A DNA stretch of 64,000 nucleotides, taken from Enterococcus asini ATCC 700915. Its GTDB lineage: Bacteria; Bacillota; Bacilli; Lactobacillales; Enterococcaceae. The stretch spans positions 372,001 to 436,000 of the forward strand of contig NZ_ASVU01000001.1 in assembly GCF_000407365.1 (NCBI RefSeq), read 5' to 3'. Position numbers and translations under genes: made by a program. This document shows positions 43,512 through 51,004 of this stretch, one piece after another (positions within the stretch are counted from its first letter, which is position 1; each line of letters opens with the position of its first letter). Under the pieces are notes generated by a model. That model had not been told where the DNA came from. It did not search any database and was given only the letters and a program-made list of their open reading frames with translations.

Positions 43512-43585
43512 CGGGAAGTAGCTCAGCTTGGTAGAGCACTTGCTTCGGGAGTAAGGGGTCGTCGGTTCAAATCCGGTCTTCCCGA
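43512..43585 (+). tRNA. tRNA-Pro (anticodon CGG)
   Basis: A full 74-base cloverleaf: acceptor CGGGAAG/CTTCCCG, D-arm GCTCAGCTTGGTAGAGC, anticodon stem CTTGC/GTAAG with loop TTCGGGA, and T-arm GTCGGTTCAAATCCGGT. The anticodon CGG reads CCG. No CCA is encoded. Confidence 0.93.
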
Positions 43586-43591
43586 TTGACC

Positions 43592-43622
43592 AAAAACGTC
43601 TATCTTTGGGTAGACGTTTTTT
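43592..43622 (+). terminator. Terminator after tRNA-Pro
   Basis: AAAACGTCTA and TAGACGTTTT, then TT. Confidence 0.75.
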
Positions 43623-43876
43623 CTGTTGTTGTCTATTCTAGTTCTTTAGTTAACTTTCTTTCCGATTAATGGGGCTTTGATTCATCAAAAAATAGAAAAG
43701 ACACAAGCAACCACTAGCACAATATTGAAATAGGTTGCACTTTTATGATTCGCTAGACGCTTACAATAAAAATCCCTTTAAAATCTCATTAATAATCTAG
43801 GAAGCAAGATTTTTCCCTTTCATTTTTCGTTCCTTAATCGTATACTTGCACTATCTTGATGAAAGGGGCCTGACCG

Positions 43877-44746
43877 ATGGCTTATTGGGAAACCGCAGAT
43901 CATTCTTGGACGCCAGACTCCAGTCGTTTTTTTAACACACCTTCGCAAAAAAATCGCGATCTTTTTTATGTCTATCAGGAAATGGGGCATTTTAAAGCCC
44001 TAAAACCTTACTATACCGAACGCTCTGGCCTCTCCTCTTACTTGATTAAATTCACTTTATCAGGGAAAGGTAGCTTGACCTATCAGGAACGCACAGAGCA
44101 GATTACCCCAGGCGATGTCTTTTTCATCGACTGTCGCAACTATCAATACTACAAAACCGTCAGCGAAGAACCTTGGGAGATGGACTGGATTCACATAAGT
44201 GGGGGTCAAACTAAGGCCTTTTACGAAGAATTCGTCCGCACAGGCACCAGTGTCTTTCATACCCAAGGAGATCCTTGGCAAAATCCGCTGCACATGATTA
44301 TGACCAAGTTGTTGTACTTGCAAGACAAACAAACTACTAAGACCGATTTCGAGAGCTCAGTTTTGATTCATGAGCTACTCAATGAATTATTGATTCAGAA
44401 GTATCAGCTTAACTTTCAAGACCAAGATATTCCCGCCTACATCTTGGAGATGAAAGATTACATCATTGACCATTTGCAAGAGCCGATTACCTTAGAGCTA
44501 TTGGAACACAAATTCCACTTGAATCGGTATCAATTAAACAAAGAGTTTTCCCGCTACATTGGGATGCCCCCCATTGAATACCAGATTCATCAGCGGATTT
44601 CCAAAGCGAAGGATCTCTTGCGCTACTCCGATCTTTCCATCCAAGAAGTCGCCACCAATGTCGGATTGGAAAACTTTTCTTACTTCAGCCGGCTCTTCAA
44701 AAAGAAAACCGGCCTCGCACCTAGCACTTTCCGCAAAATTGGGTAA
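43877..44746 (+). CDS. AraC-family transcriptional regulator
   Basis: The 289-residue protein has an N-terminal cupin-like ligand domain (about 40-140, LTYQERTEQITPGDVFFIDC) and a C-terminal double HTH (about 190-289: EPITLELLEHKFHLNRYQLNKEFSRYIGMPPIEYQ and QEVATNVGLENFSYFSRLFKKKTGLAPSTFRK). It probably responds to a sugar. No adjacent metabolic operon indicates the target. GGGGCCTGACC precedes the ATG. Confidence 0.9.
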   Translation: MAYWETADHSWTPDSSRFFNTPSQKNRDLFYVYQEMGHFKALKPYYTERSGLSSYLIKFTLSGKGSLTYQERTEQITPGDVFFIDCRNYQYYKTVSEEPWEMDWIHISGGQTKAFYEEFVRTGTSVFHTQGDPWQNPLHMIMTKLLYLQDKQTTKTDFESSVLIHELLNELLIQKYQLNFQDQDIPAYILEMKDYIIDHLQEPITLELLEHKFHLNRYQLNKEFSRYIGMPPIEYQIHQRISKAKDLLRYSDLSIQEVATNVGLENFSYFSRLFKKKTGLAPSTFRKIG

Positions 44747-44748
44747 CC

Positions 44749-44782
44749 AAAAAACGCCAACTTTAACAGTCGGCGTTTTTTT
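44749..44782. terminator. Bidirectional terminator
   Basis: AAAACGCC and GGCGTTTT with flanking A and T runs; it serves the AraC gene and the small membrane protein gene on the other strand. Confidence 0.75.
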
Positions 44783-44806
44783 ATTGGCAATTTTTGTTGC
44801 CAGCTG

Positions 44807-44977
44807 TTATTTTTCCCAGCCGCGAAAGCCCACACAGATCAATAAGGCCACCACAATCGGAATGATAAAACTACGATTAGACGCCCCATGGCCCGTGATA
44901 CTGTTTAACACCAATCCCCCGATACCCCCCACTAAAATAATGGCCAAAAGTATCTTTCCCCGTTTACTAAATTTCAC
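44807..44977 (-). CDS. Small two-helix membrane protein, 56 residues
   Basis: The frame from GTG 44977 begins MKFSKRGKILLAIILVGGIG, then has a second hydrophobic stretch (SFIIPIVVALLICVGF) and ends RGWEK. GGAG lies 5 bases before the GTG, and a terminator follows. The basic start, two helices and proper signals make it a real small gene. No family is recognised. Confidence 0.65.
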   Translation of the reverse strand: MKFSKRGKILLAIILVGGIGGLVLNSITGHGASNRSFIIPIVVALLICVGFRGWEK

Positions 44978-45054
44978 ATCCGCTCCTTCTTTCTTTGTAA
45001 AACGCTTTTTTTATAAGTAAAGCATAGCAAAACAAGCAGTAAAATACTAGCCGA

Positions 45055-45087
45055 TAAAAAAAGCCAAGGACAAAATCGTCCTTGGCC
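45055..45087 (-). terminator. Intrinsic terminator
   Basis: Perfect 9-bp stem GCCAAGGAC/GTCCTTGGC, then TTTTTTT on the minus strand. It would end the transcript starting near 45347. Confidence 0.75.
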
Positions 45088-45123
45088 ACAGCTTCCTTCT
45101 TGGCGGTACAAGATACGAAGCAC

Positions 45124-45345
45124 TTAAAAAATTGGATTTGCCTGCTTCTCCTGTGAAAAGGCAATGGAGGTATTCACGAAAGAATCTAGGGGAAGATTTC
45201 CAGGAAAATGGCGAAGCAGTCAATCCACAGTGTCTACAAAATCGTTATTTTTGAGAGTTTGGCCCGTCACTTTTACCTGCCAGTGAACCAGATGGTCAAA
45301 CTCAATAGGATAAAACGAAACATGGTCAAAACCTCCTCTATTTGG
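45124..45345 (-). pseudogene. Possible decayed gene with an in-frame stop
   Basis: One minus-strand frame reads YPNRGGFDHVSFYPIEFDHL, continues to NNDFVDTVD, has a TGA at 45221-45223, and resumes as LLRHFPGNLPLDSFVNTSIA to a TAA near 45124. Composition looks like a true protein, and the frame is lost at its 5' side. No family is recognised. It may be coincidence, since another short frame overlaps it. Confidence 0.3.
45273..45323 (-). CDS. Possible short hydrophobic peptide MFRFILLSLTIWFTGR
   Basis: The 16-residue frame has AGGAGG 8 bases before its ATG and a perfect TATAAT (45354-45359) placed for a short leader. It is divergent from an Rgg regulator. Rgg systems often have a short hydrophobic pheromone gene (SHP) next to them. 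The peptide lacks the usual SHP length and acidic/glycine-rich tail, so this is tentative. Confidence 0.28.
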   Translation of the reverse strand: MFRFILLSLTIWFTGR

Positions 45346-45353
45346 ATAGCTTC

Positions 45354-45359
45354 ATTATA
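45354..45359 (-). promoter_or_regulatory. -10 element divergent from rgg
   Basis: TATAAT on the minus strand; TTGCAT is the nearest -35 candidate with a 19-bp spacer. Confidence 0.4.
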
Positions 45360-45430
45360 AAGGACTTCTTAGCAAAAGATGCAAAACTTATACTTTACGA
45401 AACTTTTTCCCGCGTTTTCGACAATCAGGT

Positions 45431-45460
45431 TTGCGCTTTCAAGAAAGACTGTTTTATACT
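45431..45460 (+). promoter_or_regulatory. rgg promoter
   Basis: TTGCGC (45431-45436), 18-bp spacer, TATACT (45455-45460), about 38 bases before the rgg start. Confidence 0.55.
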
Positions 45461-45497
45461 GAAACCACAGATTTCTGACAAATCAGGAGGCGATGCC

Positions 45498-46373
45498 ATG
45501 CACTGGAACTATGGAAGTACCTTCAAAAAAATACGCAAAAGCAAAGGCTTGACCCAAAAAGCGGTGATTGGCGAAAACCTCTCTCCCGCTACCCTTTCCA
45601 AACTGGAAAACGATCGGCTGACCCCGTCTTTAGAGACCTTCCAGTATTTATTGGAACAAATCGGCATGGACTACGACGAATTCGAGTACATTTCCAATGC
45701 CTATTCCTTAAACGAGAAAAAAGAAATCGTCAAAGAATACTTTCAAATCGCCTCAAACAGTGAATTGCCCGCGATTTATGCCTTAAAAGCCAAGTGTGAA
45801 AAATACCTTCGCTCCAGAAACGATCGCTACGTGGAACAAATCCTCAGCATTTTGACTTCGTATTTGGCATTGGCTGGGGGTCCGGGGACGATTACCCCTT
45901 TAAGCAAAAGCATGCTAAATGAAGTCTGGCGAGACTTGGAACAGCTAGATGAATGGTACGCCGATGATTTGCGCATGTTAAACGGAGTCTTATACTACTT
46001 GCCCTTAGAAACCGTAGAAGCCTTGTACCCCAAACTCTTGAAAAACTTGGAAAAATACCAAGACTACATGAATATCGAATCCTTAAAAATCGCCTTGCTC
46101 TTAAATTTAGCGACTTTGTTTTTGGAAAATCACAAATTAACTCAGTGCAATGAAGCTAGTCTAATGGCCGAACGCTGGGCCAAAACCGCCCATCGCTATG
46201 ATTTTGTAGCCGTGTGCAAAGTCCGTCAAGGCATCTGCCAACAAGACGAAGCCCTTTTTACCCAAGGCATGACCATCCTGGCCGCCATTGAAGAAGACGC
46301 TCTGGCTAGTGAGATGCAAAAAGAAATCGACTACTACCTATCCCCGGTGCAATCACCTTTAAAGGAGGAATAA
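45498..46373 (+). CDS. rgg: Rgg/GadR/MutR-family transcriptional regulator
   Basis: The 291-residue protein has an N-terminal XRE-type HTH (FKKIRKSKGLTQKAVIGENLSPATLSKLENDRLTPSLETFQYLL) and a long helical, TPR-like C-terminal domain (about 75-285) with the Rgg-type EFEYISNAY start. Rgg proteins bind short peptides or small ligands and control nearby genes. ATG at 45498 follows AGGAGGCGATGCC. Its 3' end contains the ribosome site of deoC, so the two genes are translationally coupled. Confidence 0.88.
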   Translation: MHWNYGSTFKKIRKSKGLTQKAVIGENLSPATLSKLENDRLTPSLETFQYLLEQIGMDYDEFEYISNAYSLNEKKEIVKEYFQIASNSELPAIYALKAKCEKYLRSRNDRYVEQILSILTSYLALAGGPGTITPLSKSMLNEVWRDLEQLDEWYADDLRMLNGVLYYLPLETVEALYPKLLKNLEKYQDYMNIESLKIALLLNLATLFLENHKLTQCNEASLMAERWAKTAHRYDFVAVCKVRQGICQQDEALFTQGMTILAAIEEDALASEMQKEIDYYLSPVQSPLKEE

Positions 46374-46376
46374 AAA

Positions 46377-47078
46377 TTGACCCGCTATTCATTAACACAA
46401 CTAGCCAATCTGATTGATCACACCAATTTACATCCAGAGGCTACCGGTGCAGATATCACCGCCTTGTGCCAAGAAGCTTGCGACCATGGCTTTAAAATGG
46501 TAGCAATCAACCAAGTGCAAACCACCCTTTGCCACCAACTATTAAAAGAAACCCCAGTCCACGTAGGTGCTGCCATTAGCTTTCCCTTAGGCCAAACCAG
46601 CATCGCCGCCAAAGTCTTTGAAACAAAAGACGCGCTAGCACAAGGAGCCGATGAGATTGATTACGTGGTCAACTTGACCAAGGTCAAAGAACACGATTGG
46701 TCATATGTAGAAGAAGAAATGCATGCTTTGGTCACTTTGTGTCGGCAAGAAGGGGCATTGAGCAAAGTCATCTTTGAAAATGGTTATCTCACAGAGGAAG
46801 AGAAAATCGCCCTGTGTCAAATCGCCAAAAAGGTACAGCCGGACTTCATTAAAACCGCCACTGGCTTTGGACCTAGTGGCGCTACCTTAGCCGATGTCCA
46901 CTTAATGAAAGAAGCTGTGGGTCTAACGGTCCAGGTCAAAGCCGCCGGTGGGATTCGCACCGCTGAAGCATTTAAACAGTTTGTAGCCGCGGGGGCTACT
47001 CGCATAGGGACTAGTTCCGGGATCACCATTATGCAAGAACTCGCCGCCGAGGCCTCCGATGGCTACGTGGAAATCTAA
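46377..47078 (+). CDS. deoC: Deoxyribose-phosphate aldolase
   Basis: The 233-residue DeoC has LIDHTNLHPEATGADI, DEIDYVVNLTKV, the Schiff-base Lys region DFIKTATGFGPSGAT and the second active Lys in VQVKAAGGIRT. It splits deoxyribose 5-phosphate into acetaldehyde and glyceraldehyde 3-phosphate. It starts with TTG at 46377, 8 bases after AAAGGAGG inside the end of rgg. No deoB, pdp or nupC is adjacent, which is unusual for a deo operon. Confidence 0.95.
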   Translation: MTRYSLTQLANLIDHTNLHPEATGADITALCQEACDHGFKMVAINQVQTTLCHQLLKETPVHVGAAISFPLGQTSIAAKVFETKDALAQGADEIDYVVNLTKVKEHDWSYVEEEMHALVTLCRQEGALSKVIFENGYLTEEEKIALCQIAKKVQPDFIKTATGFGPSGATLADVHLMKEAVGLTVQVKAAGGIRTAEAFKQFVAAGATRIGTSSGITIMQELAAEASDGYVEI

Positions 47079-47124
47079 AAAAACCGTTCCCTCCATCACC
47101 GCAGTGACAGAGGGAACGGTTTTC
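47077..47124. terminator. Bidirectional terminator after deoC
   Basis: AACCGTTCCCTC and GAGGGAACGGTT with A and T runs. Confidence 0.85.
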
Positions 47125-47151
47125 CTGTTAGCTGATTACTTTTTATAAAAA

Positions 47152-47991
47152 TTATTCTGCGTCGACGATTTTCACGGCACCGCTCCATTTTTCATCGACG
47201 AATTTTTTCACTTCGTCGCTGTGCAGAGCTTTCACCAAGGCTTTAATATTTTCCTTGTCTTCATCCCCAGCCCGTACTGCAATGATGTTCGCATAAGGAG
47301 AATTGTCCGCTTCAAGCAACAAAGCGTCGTCTTCTGGGATCATCCCCGCGCTTAAAATAAAGTTGGCATTGATGGCTACCAGTGCATCTCCTTCATTTTC
47401 ATAGGTAGGAACTAAGACGCCAGGATCGATGTCGTGTTTAAATTCCAATTTTTTCGGATTTTCTGCAATATCATCAAAAGTAGCCGTCGTTTTTTCCACG
47501 CCTTCTTTCAACTTGATCAAGCCCGCGTCTTCCAAAATAGTCAAAATTCGGCCCCAGTCAGAAGCTGAGTTTGAAGTAATGACTTGCGTGCCTTCTTTGA
47601 TATCATCAACACTCTTGATGTTTTTAGAGTAAATGCCCATTGGCTCAATGTGAATCGCCCCGGCATTGGCAAAGTCATAGCCGTATTCTTCCACTTGTTT
47701 GTCAAAGTAAGGAATGTGCTGGAAGTAATTGGCATCTAGTTCTTTTTCCGCTAAAGCTTTGTTTGGCAAGACGTAATCGGTGAAAGTCTTGACCTCCAAA
47801 GTAATCCCTTCTTTTTCTAGAACTGGTTTTGCGGCTTCCAAAATCTCCGCATGCGGGCTTGGTGAAGCCCCGACAACCAAAGTGCTGCTTTCTTTAGCAG
47901 AGCTATCTGCTGTGTCCTTGCCTCCGCCACATGCGGCCAGGCCTGCTGTTACCAATAAAAGTGTTGCTGCTAGTCCAAAAATTTTCTTCAT
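47152..47991 (-). CDS. metQ: Methionine ABC transporter substrate-binding lipoprotein MetQ
   Basis: The 279-residue NlpA-type protein has a lipobox TAGLAACGG and the MetQ fold: GASPSPHAEILEAAKPVL, DYVLPNKALAEKELDANYFQHIPYFD, GIYSKNIKSVDDIKEG, ALVAINANFILSAGM and YANIIAVRAGDEDKENIKALV. It binds methionine (likely L- and D-forms). It is the last gene of the metN-metI-metQ operon under a T-box. Confidence 0.95.
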   Translation of the reverse strand: MKKIFGLAATLLLVTAGLAACGGGKDTADSSAKESSTLVVGASPSPHAEILEAAKPVLEKEGITLEVKTFTDYVLPNKALAEKELDANYFQHIPYFDKQVEEYGYDFANAGAIHIEPMGIYSKNIKSVDDIKEGTQVITSNSASDWGRILTILEDAGLIKLKEGVEKTTATFDDIAENPKKLEFKHDIDPGVLVPTYENEGDALVAINANFILSAGMIPEDDALLLEADNSPYANIIAVRAGDEDKENIKALVKALHSDEVKKFVDEKWSGAVKIVDAE

Positions 47992-48052
47992 TTCCTTAAC
48001 CCCCTATTATTTTCCTATCCAAAACCGCAATCCCTTGCAGTAAAGACCTAAT

Positions 48053-48739
48053 TTAGCGTTTGTCCAATTTGTTGGTCAAAAAGTCGCCTAACCCTTGAAT
48101 GATAAAGACGATGATCAAAATAATGATCGTGGCCATTAACGTCACCGTTTGATTGTTCAGCTGGAAGCCTTCAGACCAAGCTAGTGAGCCCAGCCCCCCG
48201 GCACCGATTGCCCCGGCCATAGCAGTAAAGCCCACCATGGATACCGCGGTTACGGTAAAGCCGGAAACCAATGCTGGTAAACTTTCCGGAATCAAAACTT
48301 TGTAGATAATCTGCCACGTGGTAGCACCCATGGCATTGGCCGCTTCAATCACCCCACCGGAGATTTCCCGCAGTGCGATTTCCACCATCCGGGCGTAAAA
48401 AGGCGCCGCGGATAAAATCAATGCCGGTAAAGCCGCCACCGGTTCAATAATCGTTCCGGTAATCGCTTTGGTAAAAGGCATGATCAAGACCATCAAAATC
48501 ATAAATGGCGTGGAGCGAAAGACATTACTGATCACGGAGACCACATTGTATAACACTCGATAGGCAGCACTTTTCTTTCGACCCAAAGTGTAGAGCAACA
48601 AGCCCAGCAAGAAGCCCAAAATCAAAACGGCGATTAGTGAAAAGCCGGTCATGTATAGGGTATCAACGGTCGCTTCTTTCATGCGTTGCCAGTTGACCCG
48701 TTCAAAATTCAAATATGTTTCTGAAAAGCTCTTATCCAC
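48053..48739 (-). CDS. metI: Methionine ABC transporter permease MetI
   Basis: The 228-residue permease has five helices, the RSTPFMILMVLIMPFTKAITGT block and the EAA loop EAANAMGATTWQIIYKVLIPESLPALVSG. The last residues of metN overlap its start by 8 bases, so translation is coupled. Confidence 0.95.
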   Translation of the reverse strand: MDKSFSETYLNFERVNWQRMKEATVDTLYMTGFSLIAVLILGFLLGLLLYTLGRKKSAAYRVLYNVVSVISNVFRSTPFMILMVLIMPFTKAITGTIIEPVAALPALILSAAPFYARMVEIALREISGGVIEAANAMGATTWQIIYKVLIPESLPALVSGFTVTAVSMVGFTAMAGAIGAGGLGSLAWSEGFQLNNQTVTLMATIIILIIVFIIQGLGDFLTNKLDKR

Positions 48740-49766
48740 GTTTGATTACCTCCACTCCAACTTTTTGGGCGATAAAGAATTTCGTCGTTTCTTCAATAGC
48801 AGCCGGTTTACCTGTAATCATCACCGTCAATGCCCCAAAAGCCGCGTCTTTCGTCGTTTGAACTTTCCCGGAAACCACATTGATGTCCACATCAAACTGG
48901 CGAATCGCCTGGGAAATGATAGGCTCATTGGCATTGTCTTCCGCAAAGCTCAAGGTCATAAAGGTTCCCTGAGGATTGGCTTCGATAAATTCACTTAAGA
49001 CTTCCCGCAAGTCTTCTTCCGGATTCAAGTCTTGTTGGACGAAACGCTTAGTGACCGCCTGTTGGGGATGCCGGAAGACTTCTGCCACCGTGCCTTCTTC
49101 CACTACACGACCTTGTTCCATCACCGCTACTTTATTGGCGATTTTACGGATCACATTCATCTCGTGGGTAATTAATACGATTGTTAAATTAAGCTTTTGA
49201 TTAATCGCTAGTAATAGTTCCAAGACTTCATCGGTAGTTTGTGGGTCTAAGGCACTAGTCGCTTCATCACAAAGCAATAACTTCGGATCATTGGCTAGCG
49301 CCCGGGCAATGCCCACACGCTGTTTTTGGCCCCCAGAAAGTTGAGATGGATAGGCGTCTTCTCTGCCTTGTAAGCCCACTAATTCGATTAATTCTGCGGC
49401 TTTTTGTTGCCGTTGCGCTTTTTTCACTCCGGCAAGCTCCAAAGGCAATTGGATGTTTTCCGCCACCGTGCGAGACCATAAAAGGTTGAAATGCTGGAAA
49501 ATCATGCCGATGTTCTTACGGAAATCCCGCAATTCTTTGGCTTTTAAGCTCTCCACATTTTCCCCGTCTACCACTACTGAGCCGGAAGTCGCGATTTCCA
49601 AGCCATTTAATAGCCGAACCAAGGTACTCTTACCGGCACCGGAATACCCCACGATACCGTAAATGTCCCCTTTTTCCACCGTCAAAGACACTTCTTTGAC
49701 TGCTTGTAAGGACTGTTTTTTCACCAGAAAGGTCTTACTAACCTGGTTTAATTCAATCAATGCCAT
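48732..49766 (-). CDS. metN: Methionine ABC transporter ATPase MetN
   Basis: The 344-residue ATPase has Walker A GYSGAGKS, Q-loop FQHFNL, signature LSGGQKQR, Walker B LLLCDEATSALD and the H-loop ITHEM. A C-terminal NIL (ferredoxin-like) methionine-sensing domain (about 265-344, MTLSFAEDNANEPIISQAI...) lets methionine inhibit transport. ATG at 49766 follows GAGGCAGTAAA; the open frame runs through the T-box region upstream. Confidence 0.96.
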   Translation of the reverse strand: MALIELNQVSKTFLVKKQSLQAVKEVSLTVEKGDIYGIVGYSGAGKSTLVRLLNGLEIATSGSVVVDGENVESLKAKELRDFRKNIGMIFQHFNLLWSRTVAENIQLPLELAGVKKAQRQQKAAELIELVGLQGREDAYPSQLSGGQKQRVGIARALANDPKLLLCDEATSALDPQTTDEVLELLLAINQKLNLTIVLITHEMNVIRKIANKVAVMEQGRVVEEGTVAEVFRHPQQAVTKRFVQQDLNPEEDLREVLSEFIEANPQGTFMTLSFAEDNANEPIISQAIRQFDVDINVVSGKVQTTKDAAFGALTVMITGKPAAIEETTKFFIAQKVGVEVIKRG

Positions 49767-49798
49767 TTTACTGCCTCTTTTCTCTAAATTAACGGACA

Positions 49799-50105
49799 CA
49801 AAAAGGGCCCGTCCCCGTGTGAATCTATCACACAAAGGACGAGGCCCCATAGACTTCGTGTTACCACCTTTTTTCGCCATAACCTCACGATTATAACCTC
49901 CAGCGGTACTTGCCCCTAATCAAAACTGCTCGGGCGCATACCTGGACGCTGTAACGGGCGTTCCCGTATTAAGCTTGCCACGGCTCACTTAATCTGCTCA
50001 AAGACCATCTTCCATCTCTTCAATCGCTACCTCGTTTCAGCTAAGGAGGCTCTCTGTCAAACGAATCGGACATGTACTCTTCTTTTCAAAGCGTTCATTG
50101 CTATC
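49799..50105 (-). ncRNA. T-box leader of metNIQ (methionine-type)
   Basis: The minus strand has the T-box core AAGGTGGTAACACGAAG (revcomp of 49856-49870) and a terminator whose arms GGGCCTCGTCC and GGACGGGCCC enclose a GTGTG/CACAC stem, followed by a T run at 49800-49804. An ACAGAGAGCC stem I motif and ATG triplets that could serve as a Met specifier lie upstream. Assignment to methionine rests on the downstream genes. Confidence 0.85.
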
Positions 50106-50117
50106 TTATTGGAAATG

Positions 50118-50146
50118 ATTATAGTAAGCACGCTCCTTGGTGTCAA
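50118..50146 (-). promoter_or_regulatory. metNIQ promoter
   Basis: Minus strand: perfect TTGACA (50141-50146), 17-bp spacer, perfect TATAAT (50118-50123). Confidence 0.85.
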
Positions 50147-50188
50147 TCGAAAACTTTCTGAAAAATAGGACTTTTATATTTGAGGAAA

Positions 50189-50240
50189 ACAAAAAGTCGC
50201 GAGCTCCTCCATAATTGGGGCAGCTCGCGACTCATTTTTT
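50189..50240 (-). terminator. Intrinsic terminator after the GcvH-like gene
   Basis: AGTCGCGAGCT and AGCTCGCGACT with an inner CC/GG stem; T-rich beyond on the minus strand. Confidence 0.75.
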
Positions 50241-50267
50241 CCTGACTAGTAAGACCGTAAAGACGGC

Positions 50268-50606
50268 TTATAACGCTTCGAAATCCTCAGGAGCAACTTC
50301 TTTAAAGGATACCAACCAAGCAGTCATTTCGTCTTCATGATTTAAAACGGCGATGTCTTCAGTGATTTTTTCATTTACAGAAGAAATCACACCGGTTAGT
50401 GGTGCAGGATATTCTTGCACGGCTTTTTCCGCTTCTACTTCTACTAAAGGTTCGCCGGCCTTAAAAGCTTTGCCGACTGCTGGTAAGTTGGCAAAGGTTA
50501 CTTCTCCCAATTCTTCTTGGGCCGCTTTCGTCAAGCCCACTACGTATTCCTTCCCGTTGAACAAGATCCACAAATTATCCTTGGTTTTTAAGCATTTTTT
50601 TTCCAT
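50268..50606 (-). CDS. GcvH-like lipoyl carrier protein
   Basis: The 112-residue protein has the glycine-cleavage H-protein fold with the lipoyl Lys in VEVEAEKAVQEYPAPLTGVISSVNE. No other glycine cleavage gene is near, as for the stand-alone GcvH-like proteins of Firmicutes that relay lipoyl groups between lipoate enzymes. It starts 3 bases after the ArsC/Spx-like gene, so the two form an operon. Confidence 0.88.
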   Translation of the reverse strand: MEKKCLKTKDNLWILFNGKEYVVGLTKAAQEELGEVTFANLPAVGKAFKAGEPLVEVEAEKAVQEYPAPLTGVISSVNEKITEDIAVLNHEDEMTAWLVSFKEVAPEDFEAL

Positions 50607-50609
50607 GAT

Positions 50610-50966
50610 TTATTCAAATACTCCTTCATAATCGGTTTCTTTAAAGCCCACCGCCACTACTTGATCGTCGTAAACTAAAAGCGGGCGTTTGATTAACATT
50701 CCATCTGAAGACAATAAAACACTTGCTTCTTCAATTGTCAAGTGGGGAACTTGGTCTTTCAGTCCCAACTCTCGGTATTTCATGCCACTGGTATTGAAGA
50801 AACGGCGCACAGGCAAGTCACTTGCTTCAATCCAATGCGCGATTTGTTTGGCATCAGGAGGCGTTTGGATCATATCATAGGTTTCAAACGCAACCTGATG
50901 AGCTTCCAGCCAGGCCTTAGCCTTCTTACAAGTGCTACATTTTGGGTACCAGTATAAGGTGTACAA
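50610..50966 (-). CDS. ArsC/Spx-family thioredoxin-fold protein
   Basis: The 118-residue protein begins with a thiol motif in LYWYPKCSTCKKAKAWLE and continues with NTSGMKYRELGLKD and LIKRPLLVYDDQVVAVGF, the ArsC/Spx/YffB pattern with the RP loop. The class includes arsenate reductases and redox regulators; the arsenate Arg triad cannot be confirmed. TTG at 50966 follows AAGGGATTT and aligns with family starts; in-frame ATG 50984 lacks a ribosome site. Confidence 0.85.
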   Translation of the reverse strand: MYTLYWYPKCSTCKKAKAWLEAHQVAFETYDMIQTPPDAKQIAHWIEASDLPVRRFFNTSGMKYRELGLKDQVPHLTIEEASVLLSSDGMLIKRPLLVYDDQVVAVGFKETDYEGVFE

Positions 50967-51004
50967 TAAAATCCCTTCTTTCATCAAACATCAAAGAAAT
51001 ACGC

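Larger units (their letters stand above)
44978..45497. other. Intergenic stretch upstream of rgg
   Basis: It contains a minus-strand terminator (45055-45087), a possible decayed gene (45124-45345), a short hydrophobic frame with promoter and ribosome site (45273-45323), and the rgg promoter. No full-length gene is visible. Confidence 0.55.

Noticed and set aside
49799-50105. SAM riboswitch upstream of metNIQ
   Set aside because: The AAGGTGGTAACACG core followed by the terminator is the T-box pattern; no SAM-I core elements are seen.
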